A stretch of 64,000 nt of DNA from Sequoia sempervirens (lineage: Eukaryota; Streptophyta; Pinopsida; Cupressales; Cupressaceae). The translations under genes were made by a program, and so were the position numbers. Below the pieces are notes generated by a model. It saw nothing but the letters and a program-made list of their open reading frames with translations, was not told the DNA's origin and did not search any database. The first letter of the stretch is position 1. Each line of letters begins with the position of its first letter. The stretch covers positions 120,688,552 to 120,752,551 of the forward strand of contig VDFB02252616.1 in assembly GCA_007258455.2 (NCBI GenBank), in the 5' to 3' direction. Below, in pieces: positions 10,804 to 21,930 of this stretch.

Positions 10804-11681
10804 GATCGAGCTTGATCAAGATGATACACTTTTTGTACCTTATGGACTCTTTTTTGATAGCTCGATGGGTGTTTTGTACCGATTGACATATATGTACAGT
10901 GATCCGATTTATTTTTTGTACTATGACAGTGACATGATTAATGATATATATGAGTCAATTTTGATGCGATGTACTGCGCACTTTTTATCTATGCATGTTT
11001 GATTCTACTTATATATGTTATGGATGCATTTATTTCTAATGATGTTTATGCAATGATTATGACTAAGCAATCTATATTATGCTAACCTATGATATGATGT
11101 GCAATGATGTTATCTATATGATGATTTATTTTATGCCAATGTGATATGTGATATGGGTTTTAATATGTAAAATGATATGATCTATGGTATATGCAATAAT
11201 GTGTGAAAAATGCTTGTAGATGAGATGATTTATGGATGGATGTAATATGAATGCAATGATCATGATATGGTTCCAATGAAATGGTGTTAATGCATAGTGA
11301 AATGGTTTTATGAGATGCAATGATATGTTAATGCGTAAAGTGGTGAGTTGATGTCATTAATGTTATGCAAGTATGTATGTTAATGAATTAAATGCTTATA
11401 TACCTATTGTTTATGATTATGTGAAAAATGATTATGAAATGCTTCTGTAGATCTTATGCGATGATTTATATGGTAGATAGTAATATAAAATGGTTATGAA
11501 ATGCAAATGCAATGTTTATGCAATGATTGATATAATGGCATGAGATGCAATGTAATGGGTGAAATGACATGGATGCACCTATTTATGAAGAATGATAAGC
11601 TGTTTATATGATGATAAAATGCAATGTGTGTGTTTCCTATATGATATGTTTATGCCATATGCTAATGATTTGCGGATGCAG
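10804..11681. repeat. ATG/TAT-rich low-complexity region in B
   Basis: About 0.9 kb built from ATGATAT, GCAATGAT and ATGCAATG-like words without a fixed period. It has no coding sign. It lies between the PMD remnant and an acidic terminal exon and ends in a 3' splice-like TGCAG at 11677-11681. A much shorter stretch of similar composition, bounded by GT and AG, lies at the matching place in A (54711-54811). It may therefore be an expanded intron of the antisense gene. Confidence 0.5.
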
Positions 11682-11862
11682 GATCGATGATGATGATGGT
11701 GATGATGATCAACTATCATAGTACCTTGTTAGTGTGGTTAGTAAGAAAAGAAGAAGTTATTTCAACAAGACGCCAGATGATGCAAATGCAAATGATGATG
11801 ATGATGATGATTACTTGCCAAGGAATTGGGATTTTCAAAGGGCCAAATTTTCTTATGTTTGA
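11682..11862 (+). pseudogene. Acidic terminal exon of the antisense gene (B)
   Basis: Follows a 3' splice-like CAG. In one frame it encodes an Asp-rich peptide (IDDDDGDDDQLS, a TAG, then NANDDDDDDYLPRNWDFQ) and ends RAKFSYV and a TGA stop at 11860-11862. Element D keeps the same end (RNWDFKRAYLPYV and TGA at 35983-35985). The match of the peptide and stop between copies that differ at many bases suggests real coding history. No known domain is recognised. Confidence 0.45.
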
Positions 11863-13739
11863 TAACACACGTGGTACGATGCATCAAGGTATAGAGAACC
11901 AGGATGGCGTTGTACCCAGTGTGATGAACTTTGACTTGACAAGCAGATAGGAGTATTCATGTTCACACCTGACATACAGAAACCTTGCTAGGATGCACTT
12001 TAGAAGTTTTAGATAGCTCAGACCAAAACACAGAAAGGTATAACCAATCAATGCAATAGTCAACAAGTTGCCCTAGACCTCTTCCATACATACCTAACAA
12101 AGCAAGTATTCGTTGGGGTTATATTACAAGAATATCCAACAAGTACAATAGACAAAAGATAATGATTGTTTCCCCATTCTTATTTCTCTAAATCCTCAGT
12201 TTGGATATCATCGAGAGGTCCTTGGACTGAGCGCAATAAGATAGGTCAAAAAACAAAGATAAAGCACACAAACAAGTTGATGTTCTTCAATACCGCTAAC
12301 CAAAAGGGAATGTGTTTTTAAGGATAAGAACCAATACTTATTGCCAAAAGATAATTCCCATTGTAGGAAGGATGCATCCTAGGACATGTTAGTGGATGGC
12401 GACACGTCATTTCGTTTATCCAAAGTGTTCCTTTTGATAAATAATGCCCCTTGTAGGAAGGATTCATCCTAGGACATGATGTTATCAGATGATTGATATG
12501 GGTCTATTTGGATGATGGACTATCGACACAAATAATTGACCAACTTATTTACGTACTAACTTAAACCTGAGACTTGACGTTTTTGAGTTTTACTTTTAAG
12601 CTGCTAGACTTGTTTCTAATTGTTTCACCAAAGGTTGGGGATGACGATTAGTTTATTATGGATGGTGTTTATTGTGGGTGCAAGCAAGATGAGATGGATG
12701 GATTTTTTCAAATATTTGGATGCTTTTTGATGTTTTGTAATGTTTTGAGGCTGTTTTTGGTATTTTTTTTAAGGTTTTACAAATGTTTTGATTTTCATTT
12801 TTTTCATGTTTTTGGGAATTTCTGAGATTTTGACCAAAATACTAACCTAAAGACCTATCCTAGGGGCCTCAGGGGCTGATCAACAGATTAGCCTTGCCTA
12901 CGTTATACATGCAAAGACCATGTAGTTCGACTGACAACTTGACCAATTCATAGATGGAGATACACATGATGAGATGTCAGTTTATTATGACGAACTCCTA
13001 TAGGACAAACCTAAATGTCTCGGGGGATGATCAAAGATCAACCTTGCCTACGTTCAAGCTTAGAGACAATGTAGTTCGACTAGACGACTCTGTTTTTGAC
13101 TTTTTGAGTGACTTTTTGACCTGTTTTTGGATTTTGATATGTTTTGATGTTTTTGGATTTTGTGCTTTTTTGATGTTTTTGGATTTTTTGATTTTGAGGA
13201 CTTTCAGATCATACACGAATCTAATACAATAAGAACATGCCCCCAGTGTGATGCCATAGACTACCCCGATAAAGGCAGGACAAACTAACCTTGAGGATGG
13301 GCCGAGTAGTACTAGGAGGGATCATGATACGAAAACAGAACCAAGCTATGGTGCGGATGCGAGTGGATGAGTGATGGATGGAGACCTGAGTGCGATGAAT
13401 GATGGAAGTGAAATGGATGGATGATGTTGAACAAGCTATAAAGATCCTGGTGGATGGAAAGTTCTTATTTACACAAGGCGCCTATTTGATAGGTTTTCAC
13501 CAAGGTACTTTCCCAAAGTGCCACTAAAGTGGTTTTCACTAGAGGATGATTTTTTTCTCTTTACTATTTTTGATAATTTTTCTAATTTTTTTTTGGATTT
13601 TTTGCTTTTTTGATTTTGTTGTTGTTACCAAGATGCCTTGCAGGTTTTCACAAGTAACCATTTTTCATTACTTTTTTTTTTTTTAAATTTTTGGTTCTAT
13701 ACCTTGAAAGATTTAGGCATAAACCTTTTGGAGATGCGA
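11863..13739 (-). mobile_element. 3' untranslated segment of B
   Basis: Non-coding sequence downstream of integrase (minus strand). It holds two copies of a block with GTAGGAAGGAT.CATCCTAGG (12363-12383 and 12453-12472); the first contains the perfect palindrome AGGATGCATCCT at 12369-12380. Two copies of a CTTGCCTACGTT...GTAGTTCGACT block lie near 12895 and 13045, with T-rich TTTTTGGATTTT runs around them. Element D retains collinear sequence (35990-37100). No gene is seen. Confidence 0.6.
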
Positions 13740-14609
13740 GCTATTCATTGGCTCCTGCAGAGGTTCCCCTTCAGGTGTTGATAGCTAATATGCCCCTAAT
13801 TTATAACTTGATGTGATGACGAGAGGTCCTAACCAATTAGGTTCGAACTTGCCTTTGTTGCTTGGGTTTGGGACATTCTTCTAATTTTCATTCAAGACTA
13901 GTTCTCCGACTTGGAAAGTCCTACTTCTGATTTTCTTGTTGTAGCTCTATTTGAGTCTATTCTAATAGACTTGGAGATGATTTAAAGCATCTATTCATTT
14001 CTCATCCAGTAACTCTAGCTCATTTAGTCTTGATACCCTGTATTCTTCATCCGTGATGAGGTTTTGCAATGCTATCCCGAGGGATGGGAGCTCGATCTCA
14101 ATGGGAAGTACAACTTCTAATCCGTAGACCAAGGAGAAGGGGGTGGCGCCAGTGGGTGTGTGGATGCTAGTTCGATAAGCCCAGAGGGCGAGATTAAGCT
14201 GCAGATGCCAATCACGACTTGCGTCATTGACTATTTTCTTGAGGATTTTGAGGATGGTTTTGTTCGTAGCTTCTGCTTGGCCATTGCCTTGGGGATAGTA
14301 CGGGGTGGAGAAGCAATGTTGGATTTTGAATTTCTCTCACAAGTCTCGAACCTCCTAGTTCTTGAATGGTGTCCCATTATTTGAGATAATGGCTTGTGGG
14401 ATGTTGTAACGATAGATGAAATAGTTCAGGATGAATTTTGAGATATGCTTCCCAGTGATATACGTCATGGGTATGGCTTCCACCCACTTTGTGAAGTACT
14501 CAGTTGTAGTTATGATGAATTTGTGGCCATTGGATGAGGTGGGTGTGATTTTCCCAATGAGATCAAGTCCCCACTGCCAAAAGGGACATGGTGTGATAAT
14601 AGGATGAAG
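13740..14609 (-). pseudogene. Integrase core and C-terminus of B
   Basis: DDE integrase that would join element cDNA to the chromosome. The first catalytic Asp is in WGLDLIGK (about 14566). The second site reads S-N-N-G where the family has S-D-N-G (Asn codon 14381-14379), so the triad is broken. A TAG follows at 14357-14355. The Glu is kept in the GNGQAEATNK motif, followed by WHLQLNLALWAYRTS and a C-terminal part resembling GKF.PNW.GP near 13850-13805. Several stops are present downstream. Confidence 0.8.
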
Positions 14610-15365
14610 CTATTGAGCTGGTGCATGGATGAGGCCCCCACACTTCTGACATTGTAGACATCTTTTAGCATGATCATGTGCTTCTCTTTCCATTATGGGC
14701 CAATAATACCCCATCATTAGCAATTTCTTGGCTATGGTCATTCCACTCGAGTGTGATCCACAAATACTGTTGTGTACTTTGGTTAGAGCGGTTAATGCCT
14801 CCTCAACATTTAAGTAGTGTAGCAAGGTATCTTCTATGCTTCTACAATATAAGGTATCAGCTAGGATGACAAATCTGGATGCCTTTTTAATAAAGGTTCG
14901 TTTTAGGTTTGATAGTAGGTTAGTGGGTATGACTCCTATGCAAAGATATGTGTAGATGTCATGGTACCACGAATCACCGGGACCAACGAGTTCGCACACA
15001 AATTCTGATTCTGGTACCTCAAATGCAGGAACGAGAAGCTGCTCAATCAAGAATTCATATTTTGGAACATTGTTTGGTATATTCAGCAAGGATCCCATTG
15101 TTGCCATGGAATTTTCTGCTCGGTTGTTGGTTCTTGGAATCTGCTCAAATATTTTTTCTATGAAAGATTCTTTGAGAGTCTCCACCAATTTCTTGTATGG
15201 AGTGAGCTTATCATCCTTGGTTTGATATTCATTATTGACTTGATTTATGATCAACTGAGAGTCTCCGTAGACTTTGAGAGCTATGATATTCCATTGCACT
15301 GCTATCCTGAGACCTATGGTTAAGGCCTCATATTCTACAATATTATTAGTGCAAGGAAATTCCAA
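14610..15365 (-). pseudogene. Second RNase H and integrase zinc finger of B
   Basis: An uninterrupted 251-residue frame. Residues 1-95 are the additional RNase H (CTNNIVEYEAL, catalytic-type Asp in GDSQLIINQV at residue 35, then a conserved NEYQTKDDKL). Residues about 100-190 are the linker (GPGDSWYHDIYTYL...LADTLYCRS). Residues 198-239 form the HHCC finger of integrase (His198, His205, Cys236, Cys239). The frame stops just before the integrase core. It is the longest intact pol piece in B, but it lacks a start of its own. Confidence 0.82.
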
Positions 15366-16062
15366 TTTGTATGACCTTGGTATGCATTCCCCTTGTGGGG
15401 TGATGAAGAAGACACCAACTCCTGATCCATGTTGTGTGTATGAGCTGTCGAAGTATATTTTCCAGTGTCAGCTACGGTGAGGTTAAAAATAGATTCATTT
15501 GGAAACTCTGAGACAAGAGGATTCTTAGAGTAGATAGGTGCTTCTTCCAGTTGGTCTGTGATAACCTAACCCTTGATTTCTTTTCTCTCCACATACTTGA
15601 TGTCATATTATGATAATATCATTACCCATTTTTCCATTCTTCCCGTGAGCATTTCCTTTGATAAGAGATACTTGAGGGGGTCAATTTTGGCAATAAGCTT
15701 TATCTTGTGTGCCAATATTTGTCTGAATTTTTGTGATGCACACACTACTGCGAGGCATGCTTTCTTGATTAATGATTAGTTTAGCTCATGACCAACCATT
15801 GTTCTGCTGATATAGTAGATAGCCATCTCCATTCCGTTTTCATCATACTGAGCCAAGAGAGCCCCAAGGGCTACTACTATTGCAGACACATATAAGATCA
15901 ATGGATTTCTTGGGATGGGTGGCATTCAGATTGGTGGTGTCAATAGATATTCCTTGATTTGTTGAATGCTTCTTCGCATTTTGTATCCCATTTGTACGCT
16001 ACCCCCTTGTGGAGTAGGTAAGAATATGGGTTATGTTTATCCGCCAGTTGTGCTATGAATCG
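15366..16062 (-). pseudogene. First RNase H of B, heavily decayed
   Basis: Directly downstream of reverse transcriptase. Recognisable fragments (FIAQLADKHNPYSYLLHKG, YKWDTKCEEAFNK) fit the connection and start of RNase H, then stops and shifts in all frames hide the rest. Decay here contrasts with the intact second RNase H next to it. Confidence 0.6.
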
Positions 16063-16860
16063 TCAGATGGATTGGAGCCTACCTTGGAGATCTATCAGTT
16101 GTTTTAATGTCTTTGGTGCTTCCATCTCAAGGATAGCTTTTACCTTTTCTAGATCCACCTCGATACCCCTCATGGATACTATGTATCCTAGCAATTTTCC
16201 TGATTGTACACCGAAGACGCACTTCTTGGGATTTAGATTGACTTTGTACTCCTCCAGTCTGTCAAAGATAGCACTTAGGGTTGCTATATGGTCTTGTCTT
16301 TTTCTTGACTTAGCTAAAATGTCGTCAACATAGTCTTTGACTATCTTATGAATCATGTTGTGGAATATCAATGTCATGGCCCTTTGATAGGTTGCTCCTA
16401 CATTCTTTAGGCTGAATGGCATCATGTTCCAATAATATGTGCCCCATGGACAAGTGAAAGTTGTCTTGTGTTGATCCTCTTTTGCTATCATGATCTAGTT
16501 GTATCCTGAAAATCTATCCATTAATGATAGCATCTCATGCCCTGCTATCATGTCTACTATCATGTCGATGTTGGGAAGCAGGAAATCATCCTTGGGACAT
16601 GCCTTGTTAAAATCTCTGAAGTCTGTGCAGATTTTGATGGCTCCATCAGGTTTTGAGACAGGTACCAAATTTGACACCCATTCTGGATAATCGATTGGTC
16701 GAATAAATCCTACATCTAACAACTTTTTGAGCTCCATTTTGACCAATAAGGTGATTTGAGGGTGCATTTTTCAAAGCTTTTTTTTGACCAGTTTTGCTTC
16801 TGGATACACTGCTAAATGATGAACCACAATCTCTGGATCAAGCCTTGACATGTCAGCATA
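16063..16860 (-). pseudogene. Reverse transcriptase of B, one stop
   Basis: PEIVVHHLAVYPEAK opens the domain near 16860, with a TGA just before the 16767 frame. That frame gives KKLLDVGFIRPI, PEWVSNLVPVSKPDG, FRDFNKACPKDDFLLPNID and the catalytic Asp in SLMDRFSGYN (16518-16516). After a single TAG the frame continues (16491-16063) with WGTYYWNMMPF, GATYQRAM, the YVDDILAKS box (YVDD at 16332-16321) and LNPKKCVFGV...LGYIVS. All core motifs are present; only stops inactivate it. Confidence 0.88.
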
Positions 16861-18125
16861 ACTCCATGAAAAGTTTATTTTCCTTTCCCTTAGGAATGCT
16901 GCTAGGAGTTCTTGCTCTTCTTATAATAATGATTCCGCATAGAATGTGATATGCGGGGCCTCTGTTCCTAGGTTGGCCGGATAGCATTTTTCGGCCAAGA
17001 CTATTGACTTCTCATGATGAATAGCTCTTAGAGGAAGATTGAATCCTTCATCCTCAGGTGCCTAAGAGAGGTTTTCACCATTGGATACGTCCTTTCTTTT
17101 TACTATTTTCTTGTCAGAGAGTTCCACACTGTGGTTTTCACTCAAGGACTTGGATATGATTCTTAGTTTCTAACTTTTGCGACTGAAGGATTCAATCATT
17201 TCCCCATAATAGGCATGTGTGTCCAACTCTAATATAAACCCTACCTTATGATCCCCATCTGGAATTTTGTCCCGCAATCCCATGAATTCTGAGAGTGCAT
17301 CATTGTTTTCGAATGTATAAGAACCGGTGGTCCTCGTTGGTCATAGTCAATCAGTTGGGGGTACACTAAATGGATCTCATGATTTTGATGGTCTAGTTCA
17401 AAGAATAGGGTACTAATCATACATAGGGTGGTGTCCTCAAATAACCTAGGTAGATTGGTCATGCTATCTTCGTCATCGCTACTAATATAGGCCTCAATTA
17501 TAAAGTTATGTATGTCTCTATCTGTGGATATTGGTGAGTGTACCTGTGCTAGTATTGGTTGAGGAGAAATATTAACCATTCTAATCAGAGGAATTTAGAC
17601 ATGTATGGTTATACTCAGAGGGGTACATCTAAGGCCAAGATTTTTTATGGGCCGCATCTCTGGCATGATAGGTATTATGAGCCCATTGTCATTTTGTCCC
17701 AGTCTTTGGTTTCTATCGTAGTCCATTGTGAGCATCATTTGTAGGCCCTTGCTTGTCTCATCCATTGGTAAATTAGTTGCTGGTCTTTCATCTTGATACA
17801 ACATGTGTGATGGATCTGATTTAGTAACCTCCTGGCCAAGGTCTCCCCAGCTTGTGAATTCAGGATAGTCTTCAGGATAGGTTTGCAATGTGGAAGCTTG
17901 ATTTTCTTGTGGAGGTCCACGTGATCTAGGAGATTGTGGTAAATCTCCTATCACAAAAGCATTGTTAGGGAGTTTGTAGCTTCCACAACTGTCCTCTTGG
18001 ATGATGAGCTTGATATCAGAGATGGTGGGGATGGTGGGGATGGTGGTTGTCTCTTTCACAAAAGTGAACGCGAGAGTGGCGGGGTCGATGTATGGTGTGG
18101 ATGGGCCCTCATCATTCTTTGGCAC
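16861..18125 (-). pseudogene. Protease-RT spacer of B
   Basis: Poorly conserved linker of the polyprotein, in two open pieces (18125-17595 and 17579-17241) followed by decayed sequence. It is Pro-, Thr- and Asp-rich (RPATNLPMDETSKGLQ, SDDEDSMTNLPRLFED). No catalytic motif is seen. Tat polyproteins usually have such an acidic spacer before the reverse transcriptase. Confidence 0.6.
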
Positions 18126-18239
18126 TTGGGGGATTTTGCAATACTTTGCCTCAAGATTTTTACAATAAGAAAATGGTTCGTGATCTCCATTTATAGTAAC
18201 CTCTTGTCCATTATGTGTAAATTTTACACATTGGTGGAA

Positions 18240-19340
18240 GGTTTATGCTACGAATTTCATCGCATGGATCCATGGGCGTCCTAGGAGGATATTATACAGC
18301 AAGTCCAGGTCCAAGACCTGACAAGTGGTTTCCATGAGCGTTGGACCTACTTGAATAGGGAGTTTAATCGTACCCTAAGACACTCTTTCTTGGTCATCAT
18401 ATGCTCTTATCGTGATGCCCTTTCCTTTGTCGATGGAATCTTCTCATATTTTCAACTGCTTAATGAGACTTAGGGAACATATGTTCAAGCCCGCACCTCC
18501 ATCCACCAAGACCCTTTTGATTTTTCTCTTGTGTACAATGGCTTCCAAGTGAAGTGCACGGTTGTGAGATGGTTGGGCGGGGAAATCTTGGTCAAAGAAT
18601 GTAAGGAGATTAGGCGTTATAATATTTCTGACCATAGCTTGGAATTGCTCCACATCGAGATCTGCAGGGATAGTGGATGAGGCTAATGCTTCCTCGAGGA
18701 TATTTTTATGTGCTGATGAGATTTTTAACAACTCCATGATGGAGTTGTGTGCTGGTGTTCTCTTGAGTTGGTCTAGGACATTGTAGCCATTAGGAACGGA
18801 TCTAGACGAAGGGACTCTATTTGGTTGGGATGATCCTACAATGGTGACTTTTCTGCCTCTTGTGGTGACTCCACAATCTTCGACATGGGCGCCCTTGATG
18901 GTGATGACCATGCAGTCTTCATTTAGGGAGGAAATGACTATTTCATACACATGATTTACACTACCCTTCCCTTTATCATTTTCATTCCCTTTGTTGCCAT
19001 GATTCAACATCGGATTCGTGTAGATTTTAAGATCCTGATTTCCCATAGGTTGTTCTACGTTTATGATTTTCTTATCGATGAGATCTTGGATGATGTTTTT
19101 GAGTCTCATGCAGCTATTTGTGGAATTACATTTGATTTTATGAAATTTGCAAAGTTGATTCCCGTTATACCAAGGAGGTTTGACATCGGGTTCTTGGTAA
19201 TTCTTGAATGTACGAGGCTTGATGAGTTTTTCGTTGATCAACTTTTTCATTATGTCCTCCAGTGGTTCTCCCAAAATGGTATATTTTCATTTTGGATAAA
19301 TTTTGCATTGGGGTGGTCCCCTTTGCTCATTGAGATTATT
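18240..19340 (-). pseudogene. Nucleocapsid-like finger and protease of B
   Basis: The 276-residue frame 19274-18444 starts with GEPLEDIMKKLI and carries a Cys/His finger, LCKFHKIKCNSTNSCM. In C the same place reads CHSTNSC, so B has lost the His (CAT to AAT). A long linker leads to the protease active site VLVDGGAGLNIC. A stop follows, and the frame continues to LLGRPWIHAM near 18270. The finger would bind element RNA; the protease would process the polyprotein. Confidence 0.8.
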
Positions 19341-19499
19341 GATGGTTGGATTGTTGTTGGGTTTGTATGTTGTGTGATGAGTGTTTTGGCATTGTGATTG
19401 GATTTGCGGTGTGGGTGTATTTTGATGAGGACCACTAATGACCACCTTGGCATCGACGACGCCATCATTAGAAATTTTTTTGTTCCTTGCCCATGTGTG

Positions 19500-20110
19500 A
19501 GGTTTATCATTGTAATTGGATGGTGGGTGGTTATTTTGTTGTTCGTAATATGATGTTGATTCCAAGGGGTTGATTCATTAGGGCTCTTTAGATGCTGAGT
19601 GCCTTGGAGATCAATTGCTCATATGTGGTGATACCCTAAACCTTGAGATGAAATGCCAAGTGACTTTCAAGGTTGGCTATGATGGTGAAAACTTGTTGTT
19701 CTTCTGGCATGGTCCACTTGCTCCGATTGGCCTTAGATCGCCATCGTTGTAGGAATGAGGCGAATGACTCACCCTTTCCTTATTTTAGAGTTGAGAGTTC
19801 TTCGAGACTAGCATCCATTGTGATATTGCATGCATAATTTGTAATGAATGCGTCTCTAATTTCTTGGAATGTTCTAATGCTTAAAGGTAAGCGAGCGAAC
19901 CATTCTATAGTGGGGACTACCAAGCTCCTAGGAAATAGCCGCATCAGATAAGTATCTTCATATGCGACCTCCATGCAATGAACCTGGAATTCCCTGATGT
20001 GATCTTCAGGGTATCCCATCCCTCGATATTTGTCAAATTTGGGGATTTAAAATCCTTTGGGGAATGGTTTCATGTCTAGGCTCCTATCAAATGGATAGGG
20101 ACACAAGTTG
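19500..20110 (-). pseudogene. Gag (capsid) domain of B
   Basis: Retrotransposon gag domain: a frame 20019-19780 (YPEDHIREFQVHCMEVAYED, LMRLFPRSLVVPTIEWFARLP, FQEIRDAFITNYA) then, after a TAA, GESFASFLQRWRSKANR, FTIIANLESHLAFHLKV and, after a TAG, a final segment. The TTTTAA stop before IPKFDKY, the TAA and the TAG are all shared with C. It would form the particle core. Confidence 0.8.
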
Positions 20111-20349
20111 CTTGGTGTTTTGGTTGTTTGCCTTGATTGAAGGTCGAGCACTTGTTGCGAGAGCAACCTGAGCTGTCATCACATCATTTTGGGGATCAGG
20201 GGGTGGGATGAAAGTGTTTTGGGGTGTTTCAATCATGGGTTGGATGGATGGGTTGGTCGATGTGTTGTTCGATGGTATTTGTATGTTCTGGTGAGCGAGG
20301 TAGGCTTCCAACTACTTTTGTATGAACAACACTTGTTGTTGATCTTGAT

Positions 20350-20664
20350 GTTGTTGCTCTAGGATTTGTGCTTTTTGTGGCGCTTGTTGCTATTCCAAAA
20401 ATGCTTGTTGTTGTGCTTGCTGTTGTTCCAACAACGCTTGTTGTTGGGCTGCTTTAATGCTTGCTGATATGCTTGCAATTGCATTGCTTGTCTTTGTGCA
20501 AGAAGTTGTGCTTGATATTGAGCTTGTTGTGCCTGATATTGGGCTTGCACTTGAGCTTGTGCTTGTGTGGCTTGTGTACCTTGTCCTTGTGTTGTTTGTT
20601 GTTGCAATAAAAGTTGTACTTTAGCGGCCCTTTGTGCTTGTAATGCTTGTGTGGCTTGTGTAGC
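20350..20664 (-). pseudogene. Gln/Ala-rich repeat segment of B gag
   Basis: Coding-derived CAA/GCA-rich tract encoding QAQ, QQA and YQAQ repeats between the gag N-terminal frame and the capsid domain. It begins after an in-frame TAA that C shares. In other frames it gives Lys/His/Asn-rich shadows. Such glutamine tracts expand easily by slippage; C differs here by a few units. Confidence 0.6.
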
Positions 20665-21930
20665 TTAGGCGGCTTGTTGTTGTTGTTGTAACAATGCTTG
20701 AGCTTGTTGCGCTTGTAAGGCAGCTTGGGCTGCTTGGGTGGCTTGCGCAGCTTGATCAACTTGCTGAGCATCTAGTTTTTTGGCTTTTAGTTTCTGAACT
20801 TGTTGGTATCCTCTTTGGAAAGCAACTTGCAATGCCACATTGTATTGGCTTGATGTGGTGGAAGTTGGTGGTGGTGGAGGTGGTGGTGGATTTGGGATGG
20901 TGGTTGTGAAGGTGGTGTTGATGTTTTGCATGATGGATGGCGTTGTTGATGTGATTGGTCCTTGAGAGACCATGCTTTGTGATGCTAAGGGGGTGTTTGA
21001 TGATTTTGTGATTGCTTGTGCATTTTTCGTTTGTTGTTGTGATATCAATGATAAATTTTGGGTGTTTGGTGCAATGCTTTGATTGATGGTTGGGATAGCC
21101 ATTTGATTGATACTTGGTAGGGGAGGAAGCCCTAAACCAAGGAGTGGTGTGGATGATAATGGAAATGGTGGGAGAGGTGGAAATGTAAGGGGTGTGAGTT
21201 GTTGCGAGAATGTTGTGGTGTCAAATATGCCCCCTAGTCCGAACATATCTCCCTTTTCTTGTGAATTTTTAAGAAGAGGTGTTTGAGGTGTTGCGTGAAA
21301 AAATGATGATGATGGATCATGATGGAATGTGAGAGGAACATTTTTGTGTAATGGGTTTTGGGGTATGGTTTGTTCCAATGTGGTGTTTTCATCCAAATTT
21401 TGACTATTAACAAGGGGGTGTGTTTGAATTGCATTGAGAAATGAACTTCCCTTATTAGCATTGGGTTGGGTTGGAGCAAACAATGTTGTGATTTGTGGAA
21501 TGTTTTGCATGATGTTTTGAGATGGAGGTGTAGATGAGATGGGAATGGTGGATGAAATTGGAGGAAAAGATGCCTCTACTATGGTACTCACATCAAAATC
21601 CGAAGGTAACTTGGCCCCTTGTTTTGCTAGCTCAAGCATGTATAACGAAGGGTTGAGCCTCATCATGATGTTGATGATTCTATGGTTGTCCGGATTTTGG
21701 AGCATTTCAGTCATTTCTTCGTGAGACATTCCAAAAGTAAGGTCCTCTCCTTGGTTTTCTTCTTGTGGATTTTGTGATGATGACAGAGTCAACGCATTAC
21801 TTGATTCGGCGGGATTCATTTCTGCATTTGTTTGGCTAAGATCGCTTGAAGCGGGTGTTTCTTTGTTGTCTTCCATACTCTTCTTATATTGAGATCTAGT
21901 TAGAACCATAAAATGAGGATCAATCTTCAA
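20665..21930 (-). CDS. Gag N-terminal frame of B (421 aa)
   Basis: Uninterrupted 421-residue frame. Residues 1-125 are polar with an acidic centre (EDLTFGMSHEEMTEML; MMRLNPSLYMLELAKQGAKL). Residues 125-350 are Ser/Thr/Pro/Asn-rich with a run of eight prolines. Residues 370-421 become Gln/Ala-rich and likely coiled. It matches the 421-residue frame of C with about 15-17 differences. The start is the first ATG pair in the frame; MKIDPHFMVLTRSQY is conserved in both. It is the gag N-terminal extension, cut from the capsid domain by a TAA shared with C. Confidence 0.7.
   Translation of the reverse strand: MKIDPHFMVLTRSQYKKSMEDNKETPASSDLSQTNAEMNPAESSNALTLSSSQNPQEENQGEDLTFGMSHEEMTEMLQNPDNHRIINIMMRLNPSLYMLELAKQGAKLPSDFDVSTIVEASFPPISSTIPISSTPPSQNIMQNIPQITTLFAPTQPNANKGSSFLNAIQTHPLVNSQNLDENTTLEQTIPQNPLHKNVPLTFHHDPSSSFFHATPQTPLLKNSQEKGDMFGLGGIFDTTTFSQQLTPLTFPPLPPFPLSSTPLLGLGLPPLPSINQMAIPTINQSIAPNTQNLSLISQQQTKNAQAITKSSNTPLASQSMVSQGPITSTTPSIMQNINTTFTTTIPNPPPPPPPPTSTTSSQYNVALQVAFQRGYQQVQKLKAKKLDAQQVDQAAQATQAAQAALQAQQAQALLQQQQQAA

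Noticed and set aside
20350..20771. Lys/His/Asn-rich proteins in alternate frames
   Set aside because: They are shadows of the Gln/Ala codon repeat of gag.
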